NCBI RefSeq assembly: GCF_000002235.5
Contig: NW_022145597.1
Location: 30,572,797 to 30,636,796, forward strand
Length of the DNA: 64,000 bases
Direction: 5' to 3'
DNA from: Strongylocentrotus purpuratus
Lineage: Eukaryota; Echinodermata; Echinoidea; Camarodonta; Strongylocentrotidae
Shown here: one piece after another, positions 38,517 to 51,131 of the stretch
Position numbering within the stretch: the first letter of the stretch is position 1
Layout: every line of letters begins with the position of its first letter
Translations under genes and position numbers: made by a program
Notes under the pieces: generated by a model
Seen by the model: only the letters and a program-made list of their open reading frames with translations
Database searches by the model: none
What the model was told of the DNA's origin: nothing

Positions 38517-40059
38517 GTAGCCTGGCGGCGGTAGCGGGTAGCCCCAAAGCCATGTCCATTTAAAAACTGCATTCAAGAGCCTCTTATTGCTAGGTTTACA
38601 ACGTTGTTTTACATTTGCAATTATAATTTCCTAGTTTTATTCACTCTCTACAGTCCCGTACTATCCCTTTTTCAGTCTGTAAACAACTTTGCAACACGAA
38701 AACAATGATGAACAGGGTTTTACTTCTCGTATAAATTTATTAGAAGTGCCCTATGTCATTTTGCACGAAGTGATACAAAGGGCCTTTCAAATTTAAGTCT
38801 ATTGAAAGCATTCCCCCACCTAGCCTGTATGACCGAGCAGAATCATTTAGTGCTCAACAATAAAAATCCACAGTCTTGGCTAAAGAGGTCCATTATTTGT
38901 TTGTTTATTTAGTTATTTTATTTAATTGACATTGTACAGTACTATTAAATATCAGGTATATTGGATGCTCTGTTTTAAATACAGTCAAGATTGCCGAGCA
39001 ATGAATTACATCCTGCTTCTTGTCCTCAAACCATATCTTTCTGTTTTTAAAACGGTATCATTTGAATTTCCATTTCCAAGCATTATTTTGAACTGTCCCG
39101 AAATTGTTTTCCTTTCTTGAAATCAGACTACAGCCCCAGTCTAAAGTGCTTGTCCTCCCAGACAAGGACAAAGAGCCTCTTCGGTAGGTTTAGGGACAAT
39201 GCATCAAAATAACGCGGTCATTGTTGCAATGTCAGGAATGCTATTATTACCTCCTCTTTGGTAATCCTCGCATTTGACCAAACAAAAGTCACTCAATGAA
39301 GGGAGGGTCAGGTTTGTTTTCAATTCACTAATATTATTGATGCCATGTCAGAAAGAGCTGAGTAGTTTGTTACGTAACTATTCAAAAATTGCAGGTGCAA
39401 GCTATTGAAAACAGAATCGAATAGCCAAGCTTCCCTATTCATTGGTGCCCTGTTATAGAATTCGTAGCATATACTGAATTGAATAGACCCGTGTTCTATT
39501 CATTATACTATGTGAGGGCAGTGGCCTCTTGTCATATCACTTTAAGTTTAAGTCAGCAGTTTGCAAATTAAATGAAATAAACATAAAACCTCACTATTAT
39601 ATCAGTAATATCAGTAACTGAAAGAAAAAAAATACGGGCAATCTTGACAACATCGGACTACAAAAATGATGATAATAATGCATCCCGAAAGCGTCAAATC
39701 AGTAAATCGGCACATTTTGTAAAGTCATTAGCATGCAGAAAGTGTTAACAACAAAAAGCGAACCAGTTATCACGGTGAGGCAAAATGGTCTTGTGGATAA
39801 AAGTGATCACTTCACAATGCAATGTACTCGGTTCGAGTCTCAGTTTCTCCTTTATATAAACCCATGTTATTTTTTTTCTTCACTCCATAATATTGACTTG
39901 TCATCTCTTTTTTAAAGGGGACACCCCCCCCCCCCCTCAACAAAGAAAAAATAGCATGTAATACTCTTTCTTTAACAAGCGACTCTCTGAATTAGTCAGA
40001 AAACATCTTTTGCTACATCTACAACAATTAGTGTAAGTATGAAGAATACATGAAGATTA

Positions 40060-40421
40060 GCAATGTGACACTTTAGTCTAGTGGGTAGGCAATCGTCTGA
40101 TAACTGGAAGGTATCGGGTTCGACCCCCAGCTGTTGCGTTTTTTTCTTTTGCTACATCTACAACAATAAGTATAAGTATGAAAAAAAAACATGGAGATTA
40201 GCAATGTGACACTTTAGTCTAGTGGGTAGGCAATCGCCTGGTAACTGGAAGGTATCGGGTTCGACCCCCAGCTGTTGCGTTTTTTTTCTTTTGCTACATC
40301 TACAACAATAAGTATAAGTATGAAAAAAAAAACATGGAGATTAGCAATGTGACACTTTAGTCTAGTGGGTAGGCAATCGCCTGGTAACTGGAAGGTATCG
40401 GGTTCGACACCCAGCTGTTGC
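40060..40421 (+). ncRNA. tRNA-like triplet, unit 15
   Basis: Three modules as in unit 1. The T-run behind b has eight T; that behind c has one T fewer than usual. Confidence 0.68.
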
Positions 40422-40641
40422 TTTTTTTTAATCTTTGAAAAAGAAAAACTGATGTCAAACCCATTTTGATCTCACTCAAAGTCCATATTTATTGCTATTC
40501 TCTTAATTGATCTATACAATGAGCTTGCAATTAACTTGTAAGCAAGGTAAAGTATTATATTTACGAAGTACAAGAAGGACAGGAATCCTGTTTTATCTAT
40601 TTATCAAACATTATTACATTCAATACTTTTTCAGTCCCAAT

Positions 40642-40672
<31 letters not shown>

Positions 40673-41180
40673 AGAGAGCCAGAAAGAGACAAGTGAAGAG
40701 AACCCAATACACCTCATCAGTGTAATAAAGTCTGATGATCTTAATCTACATACTTACTTCAAATATTTTGCCGGGCAGATATTATTATTTATAAAAACAA
40801 ACCAATTTTGGAGTTTTTAATAATAAATTATTGTTGTTGTTGTTGTTGATGTAAAACAATGAGAAAATAGGGACCTTTTGCGGGGGGGGGGGGGAGCAAT
40901 GTAGAAAAAAACTACAGGGGAGCCTTGGGATTTTTATTGGGGGGGGGGGGGGTGGGTATCGGCGCGGATTCAGGATTTCTTAGGGGGGCCAAACTTGAAA
41001 TCAATTTGAAATTTAATGTGCTGAAATAAAAAAAAAATCGTGCCGGCCGATATTTCACTCAGGGTAGAGGGGGAAGGGGGGGGGGGGGGGGGGGGGTAGA
41101 GAGCACTATTTTTTTGTTTGGCCCTCGAAAATTTGAAAAATCCCCCCCCCCCCCCCACATTAATCGCCAGGGGGGTCCCA

Positions 41181-41453
41181 TCTAGCTGGCAATCGACAGC
41201 TAGCTGGCAATCGACAGCTAGCTGGCAATCGACAGCTAGCTGGCAATCGACAGCTAGCTGGCAATCGACAGCTAGCTGGCAATCGACAGCTAGCTGGCAA
41301 TCGACAGCTAGCTGGCAATCGACAGCTAGCTGGCAATCGACAGCTAGCTGGCAATCGACAGCTAGCTGGCAATCGACAGCTAGCTGGCAATCGACAGCTA
41401 GCTGGCAATCGACAGCTAGCTGGCAATCGACAGCTAGCTGGCAATCGACAGCG
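41181..41453 (+). repeat. 18-bp minisatellite, unit 15 (15 copies)
   Basis: Fifteen uninterrupted copies. Confidence 0.96.
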
Positions 41454-42995
41454 TAGCCTGGCGGCGGTAGCGGGTAGCCCCAAAGCCATGTCCATTTAAA
41501 AACTGCATTCAAGAGCCTCTTATTGCTAGGTTTACAACGTTGTTTTACATTTGCAATTATAATTTCCTAGTTTTATTCACTCTCTACAGTCCCGTACTAT
41601 CCCTTTTTCAGTCTGTAAACAACTTTGCAACACGAAAACAATGATGAACAGGGTTTTACTTCTCGTATAAATTTATTAGAAGTGCCCTATGTCATTTTGC
41701 ACGAAGTGATACAAAGGGCCTTTCAAATTTAAGTCTATTGAAAGCATTCCCCCACCTAGCCTGTATGACCGAGCAGAATCATTTAGTGCTCAACAATAAA
41801 AATCCACAGTCTTGGCTAAAGAGGTCCATTATTTGTTTGTTTATTTAGTTATTTTATTTAATTGACATTGTACAGTACTATTAAATATCAGGTATATTGG
41901 ATGCTCTGTTTTAAATACAGTCAAGATTGCCGAGCAATGAATTACATCCTGCTTCTTGTCCTCAAACCATATCTTTCTGGTTTTTAAAACGGTATCATTT
42001 GAATTTCCATTTCCAAGCATTATTTTGAACTGTCCCGAAATTGTTTTCCTTTCTTGAAATCAGACTACAGCCCCAGTCTAAAGTGCTTGTCCTCCCAGAC
42101 AAGGACAAAGAGCCTCTTCGGTAGGTTTAGGGACAATGCATCAAAATAACGCGGTCATTGTTGCAATGTCAGGAATGCTATTATTACCTCCTCTTTGGTA
42201 ATCCTCGCATTTGACCAAACAAAAGTCACTCAATGAAGGGAGGGTCAGGTTTGTTTTCAATTCACTAATATTATTGATGCCATGTCAGAAAGAGCTGAGT
42301 AGTTTGTTACGTAACTATTCAAAAATTGCAGGTGCAAGCTATTGAAAACAGAATCGAATAGCCAAGCTTCCCTATTCATTGGTGCCCTGTTATAGAATTC
42401 GTAGCATATACTGAATTGAATAGACCCGTGTTCTATTCATTATACTATGTGAGGGCAGTGGCCTCTTGTCATATCACTTTAAGTTTAAGTCAGCAGTTTG
42501 CAAATTAAATGAAATAAACATAAAACCTCACTATTATATCAGTAATATCAGTAACTGAAAGAAAAAAAATACGGGCAATCTTGACAACATCGGACTACAA
42601 AAATGATGATAATAATGCATCCCGAAAGCGTCAAATCAGTAAATCGGCACATTTTGTAAAGTCATTAGCATGCAGAAAGTGTTAACAACAAAAAGCGAAC
42701 CAGTTATCACGGTGAGGCAAAATGGTCTTGTGGATAAAAGTGATCACTTCACAATGCAATGTACTCGGTTCGAGTCTCAGTTTCTCCTTTATATAAACCC
42801 ATGTTATTTTTTTTCTTCACTCCATAATATTGACTTGTCATCTCTTTTTTAAAGGGGACACCCCCCCCCCCCTCAACAAAGAAAAAATAGCATGTAATAC
42901 TCTTTCTTTAACAAGCGACTCTCTGAATTAGTCAGAAAACATCTTTTGCTACATCTACAACAATTAGTGTAAGTATGAAGAATACATGAAGATTA

Positions 42996-43359
42996 GCAAT
43001 GTGACACTTTAGTCTAGTGGGTAGGCAATCGTCTGATAACTGGAAGGTATCGGGTTCGACCCCCAGCTGTTGCGTTTTTTTCTTTTGCTACATCTACAAC
43101 AATAAGTATAAGTATGAAAAAAAAAACATGGAGATTAGCAATGTGACACTTTAGTCTAGTGGGTAGGCAATCGCCTGGTAACTGGAAGGTATCGGGTTCG
43201 ACCCCCAGCTGTTGCGTTTTTTTCTTTTGCTACATCTACAACAATAAGTATAAGTATGAAAAAAAAAAAACATGGAGATTAGCAATGTGACACTTTAGTC
43301 TAGTGGGTAGGCAATCGCCTGGTAACTGGAAGGTATCGGGTTCGACACCCAGCTGTTGC
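42996..43359 (+). ncRNA. tRNA-like triplet, unit 16
   Basis: Three modules as in unit 1, with the longest leader A-run ahead of module c. Confidence 0.68.
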
Positions 43360-43580
43360 TTTTTTTTTAATCTTTGAAAAAGAAAAACTGATGTCAAACC
43401 CATTTTGATCTCACTCAAAGTCCATATTTATTGCTATTCTCTTAATTGATCTATACAATGAGCTTGCAATTAACTTGTAAGCAAGGTAAAGTATTATATT
43501 TACGAAGTACAAGAAGGACAGGAATCCTGTTTTATCTATTTATCAAACATTATTACATTCAATACTTTTTCAGTCCCAAT

Positions 43581-43611
<31 letters not shown>

Positions 43612-44122
43612 AGAGAGCCAGAAAGAGACAAGTGAAGAGAACCCAATACACCTCATCAGTGTAATAAAGTCTGATGATCTTAATCTACATACTTACTTCA
43701 AATATTTTGCCGGGCAGATATTATTATTTATAAAAACAAACCAATTTTGGAGTTTTATAATAAATATTATTGTTGTTGTTGTTGTTGATGTAAAACAATG
43801 AGAAAATAGGGACCTTTTGCGGGGGGGGGGGGGAGCAATGTAGAAAAAAACTACAGGGGAGCCTTGGGATTTTTATTTGGGGGGGGGGGGGGGGGTGGTA
43901 TCGGCGCGGATTCAGGATTTCTTAGGGGGGCCCAAACTTGAAATCAATTTGAAATTTAATGTGCTGAAATAAAAAAAAATCGTGCCGGCCGATATTTCAC
44001 TCAGTGGTAGAGGGGGAAGGGGGAGGGGGGGGGGGGGGGTAGAGAGCACTATTTTTTTGTTTGGCCCTCGAAAATTTGAAAAATCACCCCCCCCCCCCAC
44101 ATTAATCGCCAGGGGGGTCCCA

Positions 44123-44413
44123 TCTAGCTGGCAATCGACAGCTAGCTGGCAATCGACAGCTAGCTGGCAATCGACAGCTAGCTGGCAATCGACAGCTAGC
44201 TGGCAATCGACAGCTAGCTGGCAATCGACAGCTAGCTGGCAATCGACAGCTAGCTGGCAATCGACAGCTAGCTGGCAATCGACAGCTAGCTGGCAATCGA
44301 CAGCTAGCTGGCAATCGACAGCTAGCTGGCAATCGACAGCTAGCTGGCAATCGACAGCTAGCTGGCAATCGACAGCTAGCTGGCAATCGACAGCTAGCTG
44401 GCAATCGACAGCG
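44123..44413 (+). repeat. 18-bp minisatellite, unit 16 (16 copies)
   Basis: Sixteen uninterrupted copies. Confidence 0.96.
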
Positions 44414-45954
44414 TAGCCTGGCGGCGGTAGCGGGTAGCCCCAAAGCCATGTCCATTTAAAAACTGCATTCAAGAGCCTCTTATTGCTAGGTTTACAACGT
44501 TGTTTTACATTTGCAATTATAATTTCCTAGTTTTATTCACTCTCTACAGTCCCGTACTATCCCTTTTTCAGTCTGTAAACAACTTTGCAACACGAAAACA
44601 ATGATGAACAGGGTTTTACTTCTCGTATAAATTTATTAGAAGTGCCCTATGTCATTTTGCACGAAGTGATACAAAGGGCCTTTCAAATTTAAGTCTATTG
44701 AAAGCATTCCCCCACCTAGCCTGTATGACCGAGCAGAATCATTTAGTGCTCAACAATAAAAATCCACAGTCTTGGCTAAAGAGGTCCATTATTTGTTTGT
44801 TTATTTAGTTATTTTATTTAATTGACATTGTACAGTACTATTAAATATCAGGTATATTGGATGCTCTGTTTTAAATACAGTCAAGATTGCCGAGCAATGA
44901 ATTACATCCTGCTTCTTGTCCTCAAACCATATCTTTCTGGTTTTTAAAACGGTATCATTTGAATTTCCATTTCCAAGCATTATTTTGAACTGTCCCGAAA
45001 TTGTTTTCCTTTCTTGAAATCAGACTACAGCCCCAGTCTAAAGTGCTTGTCCTCCCAGACAAGGACAAAGAGCCTCTTCGGTAGGTTTAGGGACAATGCA
45101 TCAAAATAACGCGGTCATTGTTGCAATGTCAGGAATGCTATTATTACCTCCTCTTTGGTAATCCTCGCATTTGACCAAACAAAAGTCACTCAATGAAGGG
45201 AGGGTCAGGTTTGTTTTCAATTCACTAATATTATTGATGCCATGTCAGAAAGAGCTGAGTAGTTTGTTACGTAACTATTCAAAAATTGCAGGTGCAAGCT
45301 ATTGAAAACAGAATCGAATAGCCAAGCTTCCCTATTCATTGGTGCCCTGTTATAGAATTCGTAGCATATACTGAATTGAATAGACCCGTGTTCTATTCAT
45401 TATACTATGTGAGGGCAGTGGCCTCTTGTCATATCACTTTAAGTTTAAGTCAGCAGTTTGCAAATTAAATGAAATAAACATAAAACCTCACTATTATATC
45501 AGTAATATCAGTAACTGAAAGAAAAAAAATACGGGCAATCTTGACAACATCGGACTACAAAAATGATGATAATAATGCATCCCGAAAGCGTCAAATCAGT
45601 AAATCGGCACATTTTGTAAAGTCATTAGCATGCAGAAAGTGTTAACAACAAAAAGCGAACCAGTTATCACGGTGAGGCAAAATGGTCTTGTGGATAAAAG
45701 TGATCACTTCACAATGCAATGTACTCGGTTCGAGTCTCAGTTTCTCCTTTATATAAACCCATGTTATTTTTTTTCTTCACTCCATAATATTGACTTGTCA
45801 TCTCTTTTTTAAAGGGGACACCCCCCCCCCCTCAACAAAGAAAAAATAGCATGTAATACTCTTTCTTTAACAAGCGACTCTCTGAATTAGTCAGAAAACA
45901 TCTTTTGCTACATCTACAACAATTAGTGTAAGTATGAAGAATACATGAAGATTA

Positions 45955-46316
45955 GCAATGTGACACTTTAGTCTAGTGGGTAGGCAATCGTCTGATAACT
46001 GGAAGGTATCGGGTTCGACCCCCAGCTGTTGCGTTTTTTTCTTTTGCTACATCTACAACAATAAGTATAAGTATGAAAAAAAAACATGGAGATTAGCAAT
46101 GTGACACTTTAGTCTAGTGGGTAGGCAATCGCCTGGTAACTGGAAGGTATCGGGTTCGACCCCCAGCTGTTGCGTTTTTTTCTTTTGCTACATCTACAAC
46201 AATAAGTATAAGTATGAAAAAAAAAAACATGGAGATTAGCAATGTGACACTTTAGTCTAGTGGGTAGGCAATCGCCTGGTAACTGGAAGGTATCGGGTTC
46301 GACACCCAGCTGTTGC
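45955..46316 (+). ncRNA. tRNA-like triplet, unit 17
   Basis: Three modules as in unit 1; this is the last triplet of the array and is complete although the unit is truncated downstream. Confidence 0.68.
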
Positions 46317-46537
46317 TTTTTTTTTAATCTTTGAAAAAGAAAAACTGATGTCAAACCCATTTTGATCTCACTCAAAGTCCATATTTATTGCTATTCTCTT
46401 AATTGATCTATACAATGAGCTTGCAATTAACTTGTAAGCAAGGTAAAGTATTATATTTACGAAGTACAAGAAGGACAGGAATCCTGTTTTATCTATTTAT
46501 CAAACATTATTACATTCAATACTTTTTCAGTCCCAAT

Positions 46538-46568
<31 letters not shown>

Positions 46569-47089
46569 AGAGAGCCAGAAAGAGACAAGTGAAGAGAACC
46601 CAATACACCTCATCAGTGTAATAAAGTCTGATGATCTTAATCTACATACTTACTTCAAATATTTTGCCGGGCAGATATTATTATTTATAAAAACAAACCA
46701 ATTTTGGAGTTTTATAATAAATATTATTGTTGTTGTTGTTGTTGATGTAAAACAATGAGAAAATAGGGACCTTTTGCGGGGGGGGGGGGGAGCAATGTAG
46801 AAAAAAACTACAGGGGAGCCTTGGGATTTTTATTTGGGGGGGGGGGGGGGGTGGGTATCGGCGCGGATTCAGGATTTCTTAGGGGGGCCCAAACTTGAAA
46901 TCAATTTGAAATTTAATGTGCTGAAATAAAAAAAAATCGTGCCGGCCGATATTTCACTCAGTGGTAGAGGGGGAAGGGGGAGGGGGGGGGGGGGGTAGAG
47001 AGCACTATTTTTTTGTTTGGCCCTCGAAAATTTGAAAAATCACCCCCCCCCCCCCCCCCCCCCCACATTAATCGCCAGGGGGGTCCCAT

Positions 47090-47235
47090 CTAGCTGGCAA
47101 TCGACAGCTAGCTGGCAATCGACAGCTAGCTGGCAATCGACAGCTAGCTGGCAATCGACAGCTAGCTGGCAATCGACAGCTAGCTGGCAATCGACAGCTA
47201 GCTGGCAATCGACAGCTAGCTGGCAATCGACAGCG
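47090..47235 (+). repeat. 18-bp minisatellite, unit 17 (8 copies)
   Basis: Eight uninterrupted copies, preceded by a C tract expanded to about 22 bases. Confidence 0.96.
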
Positions 47236-47883
47236 TAGCCTGGCGGCGGTAGCGGGTAGCCCCAAAGCCATGTCCATTTAAAAAACTGCATTCAAGAGCC
47301 TCTTATTGCTAGGTTTACAACGTTGTTTTACATTTGCAATTATAATTTCCTAGTTTTATTCACTCTCTACAGTCCCGTACTATCCCTTTTCAGTCTGTAA
47401 ACAACTTTGCAACACGAAAACAATGATGAACAGGGTTTTACTTCTCGTATAAATTTATTAGAAGTGCCCTATGTCATTTTGCACGAAGTGATACAAAGGG
47501 CCTTTCAAATTTAAGTCTATTGAAAGCATTCCCCCACCTAGCCTGTATGACCGAGCAGAATCATTTAGTGCTCAACAATAAAAATCCACAGTCTTGGCTA
47601 AAGAGGTCCATTATTTGTTTGTTTATTTAGTTATTTTATTTAATTGACATTGTACAGTACTATTAAATATCAGGTATATTGGATGCTCTGTTTTAAATAC
47701 AGTCAAGATTGCCGAGCAATGAATTACATCCTGCTTCTTGTCCTCAAACCATATCTTTCTGGTTTTTAAAACGGTATCATTTGAATTTCCATTTCCAAGC
47801 ATTATTTTGAACTGTCCCGAAATTGTTTTCCTTTCTTGAAATCAGACTACAGTCCCAGTCCTAGACAAGGAAAACAGAGCCTC

Positions 47884-48127
47884 TACATAATAGACTTCGT
47901 TCGTACGCCATTTGCTTTGAATATTCATTCATAGTATTTCGATAGCATTACGTCATTTTCATACGCCTGTCCGGCATGCATTTCGAGGAACTTGTACTTT
48001 TCTATCGGTAGCGTACATAGAGATACATACTACTAAGCAAAAGAGTCGATCATACACAGTATGTCCTTCGTAGGAGGACTAGAGGGCCAACTAAAATCGT
48101 GACCTTTGACATTTCATAGGTTTTGCA
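47884..48127. other. Unique flank between array and inverted repeat
   Basis: No gene or repeat recognised. It contains GAATATTCATTCAT and TTACGTCATT. The latter (a CRE-like half palindrome) also occurs just upstream of the matching gene fragment at the right arm, in the same orientation relative to that fragment. This strip may therefore be the old promoter side of the left-arm fragment. Confidence 0.3.
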
Positions 48128-48129
48128 TT

Positions 48130-48317
48130 GGGATGAATACGTCCTTCACGGTTGTAATCGCAAAGCATGCAGGGGACAAATCTAGTCATTTTTCACCTTC
48201 GCCATGGCGTGATAAGCTGTAATATGCAAACAACGGGATTCTTATCGAATCAACATCATAATCTTGTACATAGTCCGCTATTCTGCAGTGATTTCTTCCA
48301 ATCCAGTAATTTGTACG
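48130..48317 (+). pseudogene. Exon A of duplicated gene fragment, left copy
   Basis: The exon-like block ends with TTTGTACG followed by GTAAGAAAAC, a strong 5' splice site that is identical in the right-arm copy. The left border is only approximate (end of homology between arms). No convincing open frame runs through it, so it may be untranslated leader. Family not recognised. Confidence 0.35.
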
Positions 48318-48818
48318 GTAAGAAAACAAAGTTGTGGTATCATCATTTTTTATGACTAATAAATGATAATACGACGTAATGAGAGTGGGCCCGAGATCCA
48401 ACTTTAGTAAATGTAGGCCTAGATCTAGTCCCGTATGTTCAAATGTGTGTGCATTTTAGTAGACTGATTGTCTTTAAGCTGCTCAAGTACACCGTCTCGT
48501 GTTTTAGGTAGAAATGTACAGTAATATGAGATTATGTCTCATGAAATATGAATAGACTTTCTAGATCCTATAATTGTAATGGAATAGGGTCTACTAGAAT
48601 GGCTGACATTTAGATAGTGATTGCAATTAAGTGTAAAAAAGTAAAAGAGCCAGGGAAAAATGATAGATTTGTCGATCTGGATCTGGCTATAAATCTGAGT
48701 ATCGATGAGCTCAAACTGAGCAATCTACGTGTTGAAGAAGTGATAAGGATTCTTTTGTTACAAATCATTCTTGTGGTCACGAACTTAATATGATTGTCTT
48801 TTCCCTTATATTTATCAG

Positions 48819-49150
48819 TTGCAGCATCATCGAACACGGCCGATGAAACAGAAGATAACGTCATGAAGATGTTACGAGAGAGCTCATTTCACAATGGACA
48901 ACAGAAGTGTACGTGACTTTCTACAAGGAGGGGACTCAAGCTTGGAAATCGAGTACCGGTAGTCATTATTTGATGGGTGTTCTCTGTCTGGACGCGGAGC
49001 TGTTCAGCCATCCGAGGAGACACTGTGAGGAACTGGACAATGGATGGAATTGGGGGGGGGGGGTGGGGGTAAGCATGCAGAACTGGCCTACTATTTTTGT
49101 AGTACCTATGGATAAGGACCCTCCATCACTAGAGGGAAAAATAATGAGAA
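48819..49150 (+). pseudogene. Exon B of duplicated gene fragment, left copy
   Basis: A 3' splice site (TTTTCCCTTATATTTATCAG) precedes GCAGCATCATCGAACAC. The frame reading RELISQWTTEVYVTFYKEG continues open past LMGVLCLDAELFSHP. Upstream, a 5-base insertion relative to the right copy puts a stop into that frame (near 48858). A G tract at 49051-49066 and loss of similarity mark its end. The protein family is not recognised. Because one frame is broken here and a different position is broken in the right copy, the pair looks like two decayed copies of one coding exon. Confidence 0.45.
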
Positions 49151-49171
49151 GGACACAAAGAAGGGGAAGGC

Positions 49172-51000
49172 ATATAGTTATTTGCCTTGTGAAAAAATTA
49201 GATTAGCCCAAAAAAGGTTCCTTCGGGTTATCAAATGACGACAGGTGAAACTCACAGTTTGGAGAAAAATTGATGTAATTGTGATTCCAAACCATTCAGA
49301 AAGTTGTATGGTGTTAGTTGTAAAGGATTGTAAAAATGCAGTTTAATGTTTTAAACCGAGATGGACGTATGGCCCTACGTGCTTACCAGTGTCTGTGATA
49401 GGTTGTATTAAACTGAAGCCCTAGCAAAATTGTGCCTCAAAATGATCAAGAAAGTGCCTCTAAAAAGTAAAAATCTTGTTCGACCCCTTTTACCATACTC
49501 GTTTTCCCCAATAAAACTGTAGTGTTATGAAACGTTTGGCAACACAAAATAGGTTTCGATTTCCAATCGTAAAATCTTGATAATCAGACAGGCGATCGGA
49601 TTGTAAAAGTCATTGAGTTCCTGACTGACCTAATTTACATTGCAGCATGAGCTAAATCCAGGATTTTGTTTCAGAATCTGAGAGTAAGTTACCGATCCCT
49701 AAATGTGTTTGCATAAAGGTGGTACCCCCCCCCCCTTCTCAGCAAAAGTCCAGTGTGTAAAGTCAATACGGCAGATCTTTTTCTTTGTTACGAGCCAGAG
49801 ATTTGGGAACACGCATGCGGTACCTCCGTTCCTGTTCCTGGAGGGGGGGGGGGGCGGGGGTGGTACTATTTCTTCATAAGATTCAACTATATGCATTGCA
49901 TTAAACCTGTTGATATTGATCTAACTTGTATGATCTCATGGTTAATTTATTTATCAATTAAAATAAAACAAACAGGAAGGTTGTAGATGAGTACTAAAGC
50001 AATCCATACTGTATGTAGGACGCCGAGTTGAAGTTATTCATGATTTATTCAAGAGAGGAAGGTCAGACAGACATGAGTTTTAAATATTTAACGAGAGAAA
50101 AATCATAGAAACAGAGAGAGGCATCGAGAAGAGATGTCGACGCTTAATGAAAGAGAAAGAGTGATAATAAGGAGAGAGGAGAGAGAAAGAGACAGAGAGG
50201 GAGGGAGAGATAGAGAGGAGGGAGCAAGAATTAGGTGTGAAGAGCGAAAGATCTAAGAGAACAGAGATTAAATTTTTACAAAGTACACGTTTCCATGTAC
50301 TTTACTTAATTTATATTATTAATGTAAAACGATATTGGATGGTCTTTGCTAATTTAGTTTGCATTCTTCCTTTAGCTTTATCTTCTAATTTACTATTCTA
50401 ATTTAGTAAATGTTAGTTAAATATAATTTTGATTTCTATCTCTTCCCCTATGTCATAGCCTCCATTCTTGCTCTCCCTTCCTCATGTTAGTCCATCTCTC
50501 TTTCTCTCTCTCTGTAATGATAACCCCTCTATCAATCTTTTCTCCATCAACTCATGATATGTTCCTCCTCTTCTCCTTCTCGTTCATCATCACAATCATC
50601 ATCATCATCTCAAAACTGTATTAATCAATCTATAAGACTCTTTAGATTGATCAATACAGTTCTTATAACATATGACCTTTATGTACAAACAATAAACCAA
50701 ATGGTCACAATCATTCAATAAAAAGTGGTAAGAACAATTATTCCAACTCTATGGGCAACAACGTAATCTCCATTTTCTCCTCCTCGTTCAAATATTAGCT
50801 TCTTTTTCATTCTTTACTCGTGTTACTTCTCTATCTCTCTGACTATACTCACAAGAAAGTAGAATCAACAGTTTGACATGAAACAGTCTAGAAAATGAAC
50901 TAAATTTATTCAAGTATCAAATGATTTTGAATTACAGACAGCTTTCTCCAACGAGATGAAAAAAAATATCTCCCTAACCAGAAACTGGCAAAATAACTAA
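49172..51000. other. Spacer between the inverted arms
   Basis: No gene recognised. The strip holds short C and G tracts (49726-49735, 49842-49853), a purine-rich stretch dense in GAGAGA (about 50052-50262), a pyrimidine-rich stretch with CATCAT triplets (about 50440-50620) and a small hairpin at 50616-50659. Short open frames here cross the G/C tracts and look fortuitous. Confidence 0.6.
50616..50659. repeat. Hairpin, 17-bp arms
   Basis: CTGTATTAATCAATCTA and TAGATTGATCAATACAG are complementary except at one position, with a 10-base loop. It could be the core of a small foldback element. Confidence 0.75.
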
Positions 51001-51130
51001 ATGCCTTTCCCTCTTTGTAGTCTCTCATTCTTCCCTCTAGTGATGGAGGGTCCTTATCTACTAGGTACACACAAATGTCTTATACATAGTAGACGACCAG
51101 CTCTGCAGTCTGCATGCCTTTCTCCCCCCC

Positions 51131-51131
<1 letters not shown>

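Larger units (their letters stand above)
37049..39962 (+). repeat. Array unit 14
   Basis: Length 2,914 bp. Fourteen minisatellite copies, the eleventh lacking one A (CTGGCATCGAC near 38451). Other private one-base losses lie near 37892, 37917, 38071 and 39043. Confidence 0.94.
39963..42898 (+). repeat. Array unit 15
   Basis: Length 2,936 bp. Fifteen minisatellite copies. Private changes: TTTTTAATAATAAATTATTG near 40815, a lost C near 40988, and CTCAGGGTAGAG for CTCAGTGGTAGAG near 41060. Confidence 0.94.
42899..45857 (+). repeat. Array unit 16
   Basis: Length 2,959 bp. Sixteen minisatellite copies. The A-run before the third tRNA-like module is the longest in the array (near 43259-43270), and the second G tract is expanded (near 43879-43895). 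Confidence 0.95.
1..47883 (+). repeat. 17-unit macrosatellite array (about 2.9-kb unit)
   Basis: The same block repeats 17 times head to tail. Using ACTCTTTCTTTAACAAGCG as phase marker, units start at 1, 2917, 5933, 8945, 11791, 14511, 17238, 19960, 22301, 25215, 28133, 31107, 34111, 37049, 39963, 42899 and 45858. By eye, units differ only by rare single-base changes, homopolymer and (GA)n length, and 18-bp minisatellite copy number. Unit order is: tRNA-like triplet, (GA)n, (TTG)n, G tracts, C tract, minisatellite, about 1.2 kb of unique-looking DNA, a second kind of tRNA-like module, C tract. No open frame in the unit looks coding: frames through the (GA)n tract change between units, and the minisatellite period is a multiple of three, which opens all frames. 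The left end of the array is not seen. The near identity indicates recent amplification or strong homogenisation. Confidence 0.97.
45858..47883 (+). repeat. Array unit 17 (right-truncated)
   Basis: Only about 2.0 kb of the unit is present. Eight minisatellite copies. Identity to other units runs to GAAATCAGACTACAG near 47852, becomes patchy (a block reading TAAAGTGCTTGTCCTCC is absent), and ends near AGAGCCTCT at about 47883. The second tRNA-like module is therefore missing from this unit. This is the right edge of the array. Confidence 0.93.
48128..49171 (+). repeat. Left arm of a large inverted duplication
   Basis: Read on the minus strand, 51001-52512 matches this arm over its whole length apart from small indels and a 379-bp insertion. 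Conserved blocks include CCTTCACGGTTGT, TCTTATCGAATCAACATCAT, GAGACATAATCTCAT-like sequence, GCAGCATCATCGAACAC and GAGCTCATTTCACAATGG. The two ends match (CCTCCATCACTAGAGGG against its complement at 51036-51052). The arms share splice signals and exon-like content. They are clearly diverged, so this is not an assembly mirror artefact. Confidence 0.88.
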
